Assembly: GCA_954871525.1 (NCBI GenBank)
Contig: OX940869.1
Location: 17,140,001 to 17,204,000 of the forward strand
DNA: 64,000 bases
Source: Parietaria judaica
Lineage: Eukaryota > Streptophyta > Magnoliopsida > Rosales > Urticaceae
Reading direction: 5' to 3'
Shown here: piece after piece, positions 1 to 9,765 of the stretch
Layout: each line of letters begins with the position of its first letter
Position numbering within the stretch: the stretch's first letter is position 1
Position numbers and translations under genes: made by a program
Notes under the pieces: generated by a model
What the model saw: only the letters and a program-made list of their open reading frames with translations
Database searches by the model: none
What the model was told of the DNA's origin: nothing

Positions 1-1487
1 GTTTGAGCTTCTTGCCTGGACTCTCGAACGAGAAGATGTTCGTCGCTCGGGATATTTTCTTAACAAGATTCGAACCGTCACCACTTTGGACCATTTGGTG
101 ATGCTCTTCTTGCTCTTGATTTGGAATTCTACTTGGTTTCTATCAGTATTGTATGCTATAAGTTTCCGTAAACACTTGAGATAAAAGATTAATGTTGGAG
201 GTACTCAGATTAAGACTTTTCACATGTTTTAGTTTCGGATTGCCTTTTTTCGGGTGCAATTTTTTGTCAAAAATCATACTTGGGAGGGTTAGATTTAAGT
301 TTAGTGAAAACTTTGGGGGCTCACTTGAAATTTTATACATATATCCACACAAAAATGAAAATTTGCATTATAATAGTACTAAAAAAATAAAAATAAGGGC
401 TGGTCTTGTTAACCCCGTCCTCCTTTGTAGAGTAGCGTATTATTTGTCTGATCTCATCACGCGGGTTAGTATCCTCGATTTAATTTTACATTTGCGATTA
501 AACAACTGATTTTATCATTACTGAAAATCGACCACTAAATATTTCGTAAGCGCAATTTCTATGCTCTAAAGTAGAGGTGAAACCGAGACCAGTTACCATA
601 TTTTTCGCATTTCTTTAGATCATATCTCCATTTTTTGGGGCCTTCCGAAGCCAGTCCAGTCTGGTCCCAGTTTTAGAAGAAGTCCGTTTCTTCGGTCGGT
701 CCGGTGTTTGAAATTTTTTATTAGCTATAAGCAAAAATGCACCGATTTTTAAACTAGATAAAAAGCAGAAGGAACGAAATCATTGAAATCGGATAATAAA
801 CCGTCCAAGCTTCAATTGTACATGATTTATGGCCAAAACCATAAAAGCTAAACTATTACAATTGAATTAATAAAAAACACCAAAACTAGGCCGGCCCAAT
901 CTCGGATCCGATTTGTAAACAGGTAGTCAGGTACTTGGCCATGTGCTCCTGGTTTTTGACTAAAAGATATGTTTTCCAGACCGAAACCGACCCAACAGTT
1001 TCAACCGTAGCTCGCTACTTATCATTTTGTCGTTGATGTGAACAAGATATGCAAAGACTCAATTCAGAAGACGGAAACTTTCCTACATTTTAGCCATACT
1101 TGAATAACCTTCGAAATGCTATAACCTATCGCAACACAATATCGATGCATAACCCGTCTGTTGGCAGAGGGGAAAGAGAACTTTCCAAGACGAGCTCGTA
1201 TCTCATTAATTATAGTAAATTGTATTATCTACCATTAAATTGGTATCAAGAAAAATAGAATAATAGAAAACAAAACCAGTCTGCATGGTAATGCTACACC
1301 CAAGCCCTATCTATATAGTAACGAAGGAAGAACAAACAACGAGAGACATTGATTACCATTCAAAACTTCTCTATGATGTTCTTCAGATGGTTGAACATGG
1401 TGTTTCGCTACGTCGTTATCTCTGGAAGATATCGCATATGATTTTTCGTCCAAAAGTTCACCGAGGCATATATAACCCCTCTCTCGA
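1..1487. other. Intergenic sequence, no supported gene
   Basis: No gene is recognised here. An open frame enters from the left window edge on the plus strand and stops near position 184. It could be the end of a gene or transposon outside the window, but it matches no family I recognise. From about 565 to 1015 there are phrases rich in GAAACCG and CCGGTC, of a kind often seen in decayed hAT-type elements, but no intact ends or target duplication were found. Confidence 0.4.
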
Positions 1488-2766
1488 TCACAGAACTCGG
1501 ACGTCAGCTTTGACATCATCCCTGCTTACTTCCGCATAGTCTTCTAGAGAGGCCGATGGAAATAACTCGCCAACCTTGTTGGCTTTGACGGGTTCGGCAT
1601 CCGATGAACTCTTCTTCGAACTATCTTTGTTCATCTGTTCCAGAAGAAAGAAAATGAAATAGGAATGAAGGACGTACTATATACATAAATCAAACAGGAG
1701 AATCGATAATGTAAGGAGCTTATTTATAATCAATATGAATTTGGTAGAACGAAATTTGAAGATTTGAAGAGCCAATATGAGCTCGTTTGGAAGAAGAGAA
1801 AACGTAACAACGTCGACAACAAAAGATTCAGGTAAACCGATTTAGTGCTGAGAATATTAGGAAAACAAGAGAGCTCAAGCAAAAAATAGATCGAAAACAT
1901 AAACTTACAGCTCGCAATATAGATCTCCTGTCCCGTTCCCGAGCACCCTTGAGAGCCTGATAACAATACCCGACAAACTCCATCAGTTTCAAACACTTAA
2001 AAACCAAACCCTTCAAAGGAAAACACATTGATCGTAAACTATAGAAAAAAACCTCGTCGAGCATCTTCTGCTCGGCTTCTACTTCCGACAAATCCCTGCC
2101 CAAACGGAACCAATGTAAAATGCAGTAGATTACGCATAAAGCTCATTTTGTAATTGAAACAAGTTCATTCATTCAAACTCAAAAACCGAAAGCAAACCTT
2201 CCGACGATTGTCCCTACTTGGCATCTACACTTTGCACAGACGCCTTGCTCCTTCGCGCAGCCTGCAATAAATCCCGAAACACGAAAACATTTAACCCAGT
2301 TTCCGAGAATAAATACTCAATGCACTCAAACTACGAGACTAACCATGGCAGAGATTGTGGTAAGCCTGACGAACGGCGCGTTTCGAACAAAGCTGACTGA
2401 AGAAACGTCTCGATTAGCTAAAGCGAACGAAACCCAAAAGAGAAAAAAGAGCGAATCGGAATTACCATTTTGCCGGCTCGGAGAGGGACTTGTACTTGCC
2501 GTAGCGGCGCTTCCACTCGATCTGGTCCCTGCATCTAGGGCACACTCCGGTGACCTCCGACAGAGGCCTGAACCTTCCTCCGACTTCCTGCGATTCCCAC
2601 GTTCAACGCAGTCTCATTCTTCAGAATCGAATAAAGAAATTCACAAATAAATATTGAAATTGGCTTGACCGAAAACGAATCGTACTGTTTCGTTGATTTT
2701 GCGACCGGCGTTGGGTTTCCACGCGTACTTGTTCTGGTGCTTCGGAGGACCCTGTTTCTGGCTCAT
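1488..2766 (-). CDS. C9orf85-like (DUF2039) zinc-binding protein, seven exons
   Basis: Reconstructed on the minus strand from seven exons: 2766-2686, 2587-2466, 2396-2344, 2261-2198, 2095-2053, 1956-1909 and 1634-1488. Each intron starts GT and ends AG, and the phases join to a 185-residue frame ending in TGA. The N-terminus MSQKQGPPKHQNKYAWKPN is the conserved opening of the eukaryotic C9orf85 homologue/DUF2039 family. Paired cysteines follow: Cys43/Cys46, Cys68/Cys71, Cys84/Cys87, Cys94/Cys97/Cys99, spaced like zinc-binding ribbons. The C-terminal third is charged (ARERDRRSILRA, then a Ser/Lys/Asp-rich tail) and poorly conserved in the family. Seeing every family block with consistent splice sites is strong evidence for an intact gene. 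The molecular function of the family is not established. The last exon boundary (acceptor before residue Met at 1634) is the least certain. Confidence 0.9.
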
Positions 2767-3933
2767 CTTCTTCGCTGAAAGCTCGGTTACAGTTTTTGGC
2801 TTCCGTTCCAAGCTTCAAGCTTTTACGATTTCTGAAGATGGAAGCAGGAGAGAGAGAGAGACGAGGGTTTAAGGTGTTTGGGCTTTGGCATAGCTTAGGT
2901 TTTGGGCTTTTTAGTTTAAGATTCCTGCGATCTTTTTCTGATTATCCTAATAATTTTATTTCCTATTTCAATCTTATTTTTAATTTTGAGAATAGGCTCA
3001 ACAAATAGGGGTTTGCCATAAAAAGTGGCATTCGACCGAAATCCGTCAAAAAAGTGGACGGAAATATACGCTACTTCCTTTAAATATTTTTTCCACTTTA
3101 AACTCACGTCAAATCAGTTGATTAAAGTTCAGTACTCGCAACTCTATGACATATATGTTGTAGAAGAGGAAGTTTATGCCACTCTTGATTATACATGGTG
3201 GGAAGATGATGAGAGCCGAGCCTATCAAGGACCTTGTATTAATATTTTTGGAGCGTTAAGAGAGACGCTAATACAGATCCTAGATTATGGTGGCAATAAA
3301 TTTTATTCGGTACTTTATTTGAGCGATCACCATATTAAATCAAAGCTCGGGGCGCCTAATTCCCGCTTTAGGCATGAAAATATTGTTGTTTTTTTTTCTT
3401 CGATTTTATTTTATTTTATTTTTTACCATCTATCTATTTTTCTTATCATTTATCTATGTGACACATCATTTGTTGTTAGATCATTTTGGCCAAGACTATT
3501 TAAGCCTCATTTTTAGGACTGATTTTGTTTTTTGTCGCTGAAATCGAAGCCCTTGTTTATCTCCAACTTTTTGTGTTTGTGAGCTTGATACCCAATCATC
3601 ATTGATTTATACGCGAATCTTAAAGTGCTTTAGAAAAATTTGCGATTTTAGTTCTTCAACGGATCTCTGGTATATCAGAATAGGACCCAAACATGTCATA
3701 TGAAAATGGATTTTTCTTTTGGGTAGAATAGAATGTACTAAAGACATTGTTGAAAACGTGCTTAGTGGAAGATATCCATAATCAAAATGCAGTTCAAGAT
3801 TGGCTCGGAGATTTAAAAGAATCTTTAGCACAATATATCAATCTAGAATCCTAAAGATTCTATGATCCATGATTGATGACTGATTTTGCATTGATTGAGG
3901 TACTATAATATATGGTTTCATTCCAAAAAGGCC
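2767..3933. other. Intergenic region between the DUF2039 gene and the first receptor kinase
   Basis: The part next to 2766 should hold the 5' leader and promoter of the minus-strand DUF2039 gene; a purine-rich GAGAGAGAGA stretch lies near 2850. An open frame of about 160 codons at 3025-3516 (plus) matches nothing I recognise and ends in a low-complexity hydrophobic tail translated from T-rich DNA, so I do not call it a gene. The part just left of 3933 is the 3' flank of the receptor kinase. Confidence 0.4.
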
Positions 3934-6501
3934 TCATAGAATGAATGACTCGTTCATAGTGGATCTCTGCTCGTTGCTATTGTAGCTACAGGCGAACGTG
4001 CCGCTGTTCCCGAGGGCGGCTTCTTCATCGTCGCCGCTCTCGATCAACGGCCCACAAACCCAAACCCCGTCGTTGTTCTCCGCATTCTGCTGCAGTTGCG
4101 ACGCCAACACCAACTCCAGCCCCCACACAACTTCGTCCATCGAGGGCCGCTCTGGGCTGTTTTTCAGCATGCAACTCACTGCGATATCGCCGTACTTCTT
4201 CAGGCACTCCGGCGAGATCTGGCCTACCAGGTTTGTGTCGACCATCAGGTGCAGCGTCCCGGCAGCGTGGCTGCTCTGGGCCCATCTGGAAAGGCTGACG
4301 GCCTCCTCGGCAATGCGGATGATGGGCGGGCGGCCACAGACGACCTCGCACAATACGACGCCAAAGGAGTAGACGTCTGACTTCTCGGTGAGACGCTGGA
4401 GGTGGTAGTACTCGGGATCGAGGTAGCCGAAGCTGCCCTTGACAACGGTGGTGACGTGGGCTTTGGAGACGCTGGTGGAGCCCGTCTTGGAGATCCCGAA
4501 GTCGGACACCTTGGCCTCCCACTTTTCTTCGAGCAGGATGTTGGTGGTCTTGACGTCGCGATGGATGATGGTGTTCGTGGCGCCCATGTGGAGGTATTGA
4601 AGCCCTCGGGCAGCGCCAATGCAGATATCGAGTCGGGCCTTCCACGACAGAGGCGGGTTGTCGCTATTGTAGAGGTGGTCACGGAGGGTTCCTCGGGACA
4701 TGTACTCGTAGACGAGGATCATCTCGCCGTGGTCTTCACAGAAGCCAATGAGCGAGACAAGGTGGCGGTGTCGGAGATGGGACAGCATCTCGATCTCGGT
4801 TTTGAATTCGTGGGCACCCTGTGAGGAGTCTGACTTCAGCCGTTTCACCGCTACCGGGGTGGCCTCGCTGTCGATGAACCCTTTGTATACGTTGCCAAAG
4901 CCACCCCTGTCAATGATGAGGACGTCGTCGAAGCCCTTGGTGGCGGCTTTGATCTCCGCCAGCGTAAAGTAACGGCACAAGCTGGACGGCAGGTTGGTTG
5001 ACGATCGGGTCTTGGCTGACTTGGTTGTCGATGGACCGTCGCTGGCCGAGTCCTTGTCTTTTCGTCCTCCCCATATGATGAAGAAAGCCACGAGGGTAAG
5101 CACAATAGCGCCCGAAACAACAGCAGCAGCGATACCAATGACGGTTTTTCTAGTATTTCGTTTTATTACAACGGGAAGTTGGCGACTGGGAGGGGCTGGA
5201 ATCGGGTCTGGATTCAAACCAGCAAGATTGTGGTTGAAATCGCTCAACTTGAAGATCTCAACTCCGTTCAAAATTGCATCACTGTTAACGGTGCTCCCAT
5301 CGTTTCCGTGAGCTTGGAGACTGACGGAGAGACTCGTTTTTCTCTCGCCTGATTTCCCGACTCGCACGGAGTAATCCCTAAAGCACGGAGTGTACTTACC
5401 ACCGCAAAACTCGATCACATCGGCGCTTTGCTCGGCCATGTGGTCTTCTATGTATATATGAAATACCCGATCACCAGTTCTGTTTACCCCGGGCGAAATC
5501 TCGCAGAAATGCAGCCTCACCATGTAATTGAATCCAGAATCAACCGGGTAACGCCATGTGAGGTTGTACTTCATGTTTGCCAGTCTATCCCATCCCAAAC
5601 TACGAGCCGTTCTGTAAACTGACTCCGGTGCAATGTACTGCGGAAACTCAGCCCTGAATCGGAGATCGATAGAGCCGTCGAGCAATGGCAGAGCACTTGG
5701 CCCCACCATCACCAGGTATGTTACGTCTGTTTGAATGTCGTCCCAACTGCGGAAGAAACCGGTGTCTGCTGTCGGAGACACGAAACTCCCGCCAATATTT
5801 ACTCGGTGCATGGTCTCCATAGCCGTGTCGTTACTCCAGTGGTACAAGTACGGCGTACTCAGTCCCAGAAACGGAATGCCATACTCCTCATAGGAAGCCG
5901 AGTAGAACAAATCGACGGGTACCGACGCGACTTCTATTCCGCTGACGAAAGCATATGCCTCTTGGAACGAAGAAGCCGGGATGAACGTGATGTTGAGGCT
6001 GGCATCTTCGACGCCGACAGTTATGCAGAATTCTTTGACGATGTCGTTTCTGCTGGAATTATCAGCAACTAGCGAAGTACTGAAGTTGCTGAGCAAGGTG
6101 TATTTCCCGGCTTCGACGGAGAAGAAGGCCTTTGAGCGGTCGAAATTCTCGTATTCCGACGCGAAGAAGTGAAGCCGGACGAACTTCGGGCCCGGGATTA
6201 CCGGTATTCGGTATCTGATCTGGGAGCGCGAGAGCCGTGCTGAGCCATACGGGACAGGATCGGAGCCGTTCAATTGATCTCGAGCCGGTAAAATGAGAGA
6301 TGCGCCTTCGGATGAGAGAAAGAACTTGGAATTTACATCTCCGTCCCAGCTGCGGTTGCCGTAGGATGTATTCTTTCCGGCAACACCGCAATCAAGGGCT
6401 ATGTTCTCCTCGACCGGGTACGGAAGAGGCTGCCCATCTGTGACTCCAATGGTTAATGCGTTGAAGACAAGAGACACGAAGAAGGGTAAAAGAATATTCA
6501 T
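3934..6501 (-). CDS. FERONIA-like receptor kinase, copy 1 (CrRLK1L)
   Basis: Single open frame of 855 residues, intronless as is usual for FERONIA-type genes. Order: signal peptide about 1-23; extracellular malectin-like region about 30-425 with many N-glycosylation sequons (for example NRS, NGS, NFS, NLT); transmembrane segment about 453-478; cytoplasmic kinase about 520-795. Kinase motifs: VAVK lysine Lys553, HRD 647-649, DFG 667-669, and the KGSFGYLDPEY activation-segment signature. Family role: plasma-membrane receptor that binds RALF peptides and senses cell-wall state, acting in growth, fertilisation and immunity. Oddities: the glycine-rich loop reads DRGGFG at 531-536, so its first glycine is Asp; DFGI replaces DFGL; and the C-terminus stops at STMNESFIL, lacking the PKGR-type tail kept by copy 2. 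It may be a functional paralogue, a weak or dead kinase, or a decaying duplicate. Confidence 0.93.
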   Translation of the reverse strand: MNILLPFFVSLVFNALTIGVTDGQPLPYPVEENIALDCGVAGKNTSYGNRSWDGDVNSKFFLSSEGASLILPARDQLNGSDPVPYGSARLSRSQIRYRIPVIPGPKFVRLHFFASEYENFDRSKAFFSVEAGKYTLLSNFSTSLVADNSSRNDIVKEFCITVGVEDASLNITFIPASSFQEAYAFVSGIEVASVPVDLFYSASYEEYGIPFLGLSTPYLYHWSNDTAMETMHRVNIGGSFVSPTADTGFFRSWDDIQTDVTYLVMVGPSALPLLDGSIDLRFRAEFPQYIAPESVYRTARSLGWDRLANMKYNLTWRYPVDSGFNYMVRLHFCEISPGVNRTGDRVFHIYIEDHMAEQSADVIEFCGGKYTPCFRDYSVRVGKSGERKTSLSVSLQAHGNDGSTVNSDAILNGVEIFKLSDFNHNLAGLNPDPIPAPPSRQLPVVIKRNTRKTVIGIAAAVVSGAIVLTLVAFFIIWGGRKDKDSASDGPSTTKSAKTRSSTNLPSSLCRYFTLAEIKAATKGFDDVLIIDRGGFGNVYKGFIDSEATPVAVKRLKSDSSQGAHEFKTEIEMLSHLRHRHLVSLIGFCEDHGEMILVYEYMSRGTLRDHLYNSDNPPLSWKARLDICIGAARGLQYLHMGATNTIIHRDVKTTNILLEEKWEAKVSDFGISKTGSTSVSKAHVTTVVKGSFGYLDPEYYHLQRLTEKSDVYSFGVVLCEVVCGRPPIIRIAEEAVSLSRWAQSSHAAGTLHLMVDTNLVGQISPECLKKYGDIAVSCMLKNSPERPSMDEVVWGLELVLASQLQQNAENNDGVWVCGPLIESGDDEEAALGNSGTFACSYNSNEQRSTMNESFIL

Positions 6502-6609
6502 CGTTGAGTGTTTGAAGAATCTCTGTTAAGAATTTGGTATTGTTTGCGAAAAACTTATTATTTCCACGATAATTTAGAAAAGTCTGTCGTGAAAACTGTT
6601 GCAATTGTA

Positions 6610-6626
6610 TTATAATATATATAGTA
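6610..6626 (-). promoter_or_regulatory. Candidate TATA box of receptor kinase copy 1
   Basis: Read on the minus strand this is ACTATATATATTATAAT, about 110 bases upstream of the start codon at 6501. That spacing suits a plant TATA box followed by a short leader. The surrounding DNA is AT-rich, so a chance match is possible. Confidence 0.4.
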
Positions 6627-7324
6627 ATCTCACACCAAATGCCCAAATCCCCAAAAACCATCTAAGGTTAGAATTGTCCATACTTTTAAACAATTCATTT
6701 ATATCAATTTAAAAAAAAAAATTGGACTATTTTAACCCTTATAATAATTATATTTATTAATTTTTGTATTAATTATTTACAATATATTTTAATTTTCGAA
6801 ATTTAAATTATCCTAAAATTATGATTGAAAATTTCCCTTATTAATTATGTTACTTTGACCTAAAATATTTATCATTTATTTTAAAAATATTCTCTTTCTT
6901 CTTCATTTCTCTCCGTCTCTCCTCTCAGTATTCTCTCCTCTCGTATACTCTCATTTCCATAGCGCCTCTCATCCTCACCGTCGCTGCCTCTCCTCCTCCT
7001 CTGCCGCTGCCTTGTTCCTCCGTCGCCCTCCGTCGCGCCGTCTTCTCTCCTAAACCCAAAAGTTGTTCGCCCAAAATCGTGTAAGTCCGAAGTTTTAGTT
7101 TATGTTCGATTAATTTCACTGCATGTGGATTTAACCCCGTTAATTTGTTTCTTGTCTAAAGATCGTTGGCATCGTTTGATTGTCGTATCTCGGTATCGAA
7201 GCTCCGGTTCATCATTCTCCTTTTGTTCGCCGTCTCTCGGTCGCCGGATCAAACACGGTAAGATTTTTTTTGTTTTGTTTTTGTAAATCGTTTTACAAGA
7301 TCTTGGAGTGGTAATATTGCTTAG
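6627..7324. other. AT-rich then CT-rich upstream sequence, no gene
   Basis: AT-rich to about 6880, then a pyrimidine-rich stretch (about 6890-7040) of CTCTCC/TCCTCC that resembles a transcribed leader, followed by phrases like those in 5' leaders of Mutator-like elements. No credible open frame. It may belong with the repeat blocks up to about 9000 as a decayed element, but no matching terminal repeats were found. Confidence 0.3.
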
Positions 7325-7330
7325 AATGTT

Positions 7331-7502
7331 AAATGGATTTACACAATTTCGTAAATGAATTTACACTATATTGTAAAGGATTTACACGATTTGTAAATGC
7401 ATTTACACGATTTGTAAATGCATTTACACTATTGTGTAAATGGATTTACACGATTTTGGTAAATGGATTTACACGATTTTGGAGGGGTTTTATACAATTT
7501 TG
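7331..7502 (+). repeat. Degenerate tandem repeat built on TTTACAC...GTAAATG
   Basis: About seven imperfect units of roughly 20-26 bases, each with TTTACAC(G/A)ATTT followed by GTAAATG(C/G). TTTACA and TGTAAA are mutually palindromic, so each junction can form a short hairpin. The frame stays open through the block, giving a repetitive Phe/Val/Asn peptide, but this follows from the repeat and is not evidence of coding. GTAA-rich phrases continue to about 7720. Confidence 0.7.
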
Positions 7503-8218
7503 CAGTGGTAATATTTTCGGTTGGATTACGTTGTGAATATGTAAATGAAATTACAAAATCGGATCTACATTATCCATAATTTAAATTATAGATTTGTTGG
7601 TAATTAAGTTGATTAGTTTTGGTATACATATAGAGTTATGGCTTTAGGTATAATTTTCGTAATTTTTGTAAGGTAACGAGTTTACAATTTTCGTAATTTT
7701 CACTTATTTTCGTAATTTAATTTATAGTTTCAAGCCGAGTCGGATCTGATTTGGATATACAGAATGGTTGGTCTCTCCTCATTGCTATGATGCTAAATAT
7801 GTACCTCTAGTTTTCTCTAGACTTGAAGAAATCACCCTTTACGACGTCGAAATAGAAACGGAAATTGTCAACGCCTTCATTGTCAATAAATCTGGTCGAA
7901 AAAATTTCATTAACATTCTCAGTTGTGAACAGATTTGATTCCGTCATACAAAGTTGAGCTTTATTACAAATGAAATACAATTACATATATGTAACTAAAG
8001 TTATATTGTGAGTGTGCATACAATATTATTATCTACCTTCGTTGATCATATTTAGATTTTTGGGAATGCCCGATGTCTCTCCCTCCGTATACATTATTAT
8101 CTTGCATAAATTACCATTTGGCGTGTCAATTATATTACGTAATGGTAAATGTTAAAATATCGTAAACAGATTTATAACAAGTTTTGTATGGTGATTCACT
8201 ATTAAGTATTTGTAACTA

Positions 8219-8422
8219 CAATTACAATTATATGATAATTCGTATTACATGCAATTTCGTAACATCATATACCATTTTAAAACATGATTACACTTTTGTA
8301 AATATATTCGAGTCTAGCAACAATTACAATTATATGATAATTCGTATTACATGCAATTTTGTAACATCGTATACCATTTTAAAACATGATCACACTTTTG
8401 TGAATATGTTCGAGTCTAGCAA
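8219..8422 (+). repeat. 102-bp tandem duplication plus a diverged third copy
   Basis: The unit beginning CAATTACAATTATATG at 8219 recurs at 8321, a period of 102 bases with only a few substitutions. A more diverged copy of the AACATCATATA...ATATTCGA part recurs around 8527-8600, and the intervening GGTATATAC / ACAAACAATTCCA segments also repeat (about 8424-8500 and 8592-8670). Non-coding AT-rich sequence. Confidence 0.75.
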
Positions 8423-9026
8423 TTTGGTATATACATAAAAAATTATTATGATATGTTACAATTAGCACAAACAATTCCAGCATATACTATTGGTATATAA
8501 AAATACCAAAACATTCAATAGAAATTTGTAACATCATATAACAGTTAAAAACATGATTACACTTTTGTGAATATATTCGAATCTAACAAATTGGTATATA
8601 CATATACAATTATGATGATATGTTACGATTAGGACAAACAATTCCACATCTTCTATTGGTATATTAATATACCACTATGTTCAGAGAAATAAAAATGTCG
8701 GAAAATAATGCAGAGAAATATTTTGAAATTTGGTTTTTGAAATACTGATTAATAGGGGATTAAATTTCGAATTTAATGGACCAAAAAATCAAAATAGGAT
8801 TTGTTACAAACGTTATAATAGGGAAGAAGAATAATTCGACTAAAATTTGTTTCATCATAAATATAAAAATAGGAAAGATTTTTTTTAATTTATTTAGTTT
8901 GCTATAATTAAGGGAAAAAATAGTTTTTAAATTTTAATTAAAAAAAACGAAGTTAAGATTAATGTGAGTTAATTGAAAGGGCATATTAGTTGATATTTAA
9001 ATTTGTTGGTAGTTATGATTACCAAA

Positions 9027-9765
9027 GGGAAACTTGAGAAAATAGCCTAAAAAAACACCATAATTGAACTTTTAAACCCATTCTAGAAAAATCAGTGTTT
9101 CTAAACTTTGCCCAGATTAAGATGATTTTTTCCTCGTTTTTTTGGCAATCACATTTCAGTAAACAAACATATTACTTTTGCCACAAATCAAAAAAATTTC
9201 CCCTCTTCTTCTTTTCTTATCTCCTTCATTCTTCTCCCGACCTCAGTCTTCTCTCCAACCCTCCCTCTTTCAAACCGACCTCTCGCACAACGTTCCCGAC
9301 GCCGTTCTTCTCCCGTCGTTCTTCTCCCGTTTGCCAACCCGTACAACAGGTACGAGCTCTCTCCTTCCCGTCGTTCTTTCAATCTGAACTCTAAGCCCTA
9401 GATCATCTCCAAGCTTCGATCTTCTTCCGCACAACAGGTACGAGCTTCAATCCGAACTCTAAGCCCTAGACGAACCGCGCAGCGGCGGTTTCCGGCGGTC
9501 CGGTGGAGAGCAAGCCTTTGTCCTCCGGTCTCCTTAGGTTCGTTCGATTTTAGGGTTTTTGCTTGGTTTATTTCTAGTTTGATTGATTTCTCTTGAGGTT
9601 CGTTTGATTTCTGCGGGTTGTTTTAGCTTGGTTTGATGTCTGATTTACGGTTTTAGCTTGGTCATGGCAGTTTGGGGCTGGTTACGATTTTTTGGGACAA
9701 TTTTTCCAGATTTTAGGGACAATATTCTGCATTTTCGGGACAATATTTGCTAATTTAGGGACAAT
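9027..9765 (+). repeat. Left terminal inverted repeat of the Mutator-like element
   Basis: Matches the right arm in inverted orientation. It contains a pyrimidine-rich leader-like stretch (about 9200-9300) and CCGTACAACAGGTACGAGC-like phrases that could be splice-donor bearing leader exons. Promoter function in such long arms is known for Mutator elements; here it is inferred. Confidence 0.85.

Noticed and set aside
3025..3516. 163-codon plus-strand frame between the DUF2039 gene and receptor copy 1
   Set aside because: No recognisable domain; the C-terminal third is Phe/Ile/Tyr-rich translation of T-rich DNA and there is no promoter or splice context.
4025..4645. Long open frames on both strands over the kinase-coding parts of the receptor genes (also 28130-28787)
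   Set aside because: They overlap clear CrRLK1L coding sequence in other frames. The GC-rich kinase region suppresses stops in all frames; no domain or motif supports them.
9095..9394. 99-codon plus-strand frame MFLNFAQIKMIF... and its inverted twin at 12791-13099
   Set aside because: It lies in the terminal inverted repeats and differs by frameshifts between the two arms; leader-like pyrimidine-rich sequence, not coding.
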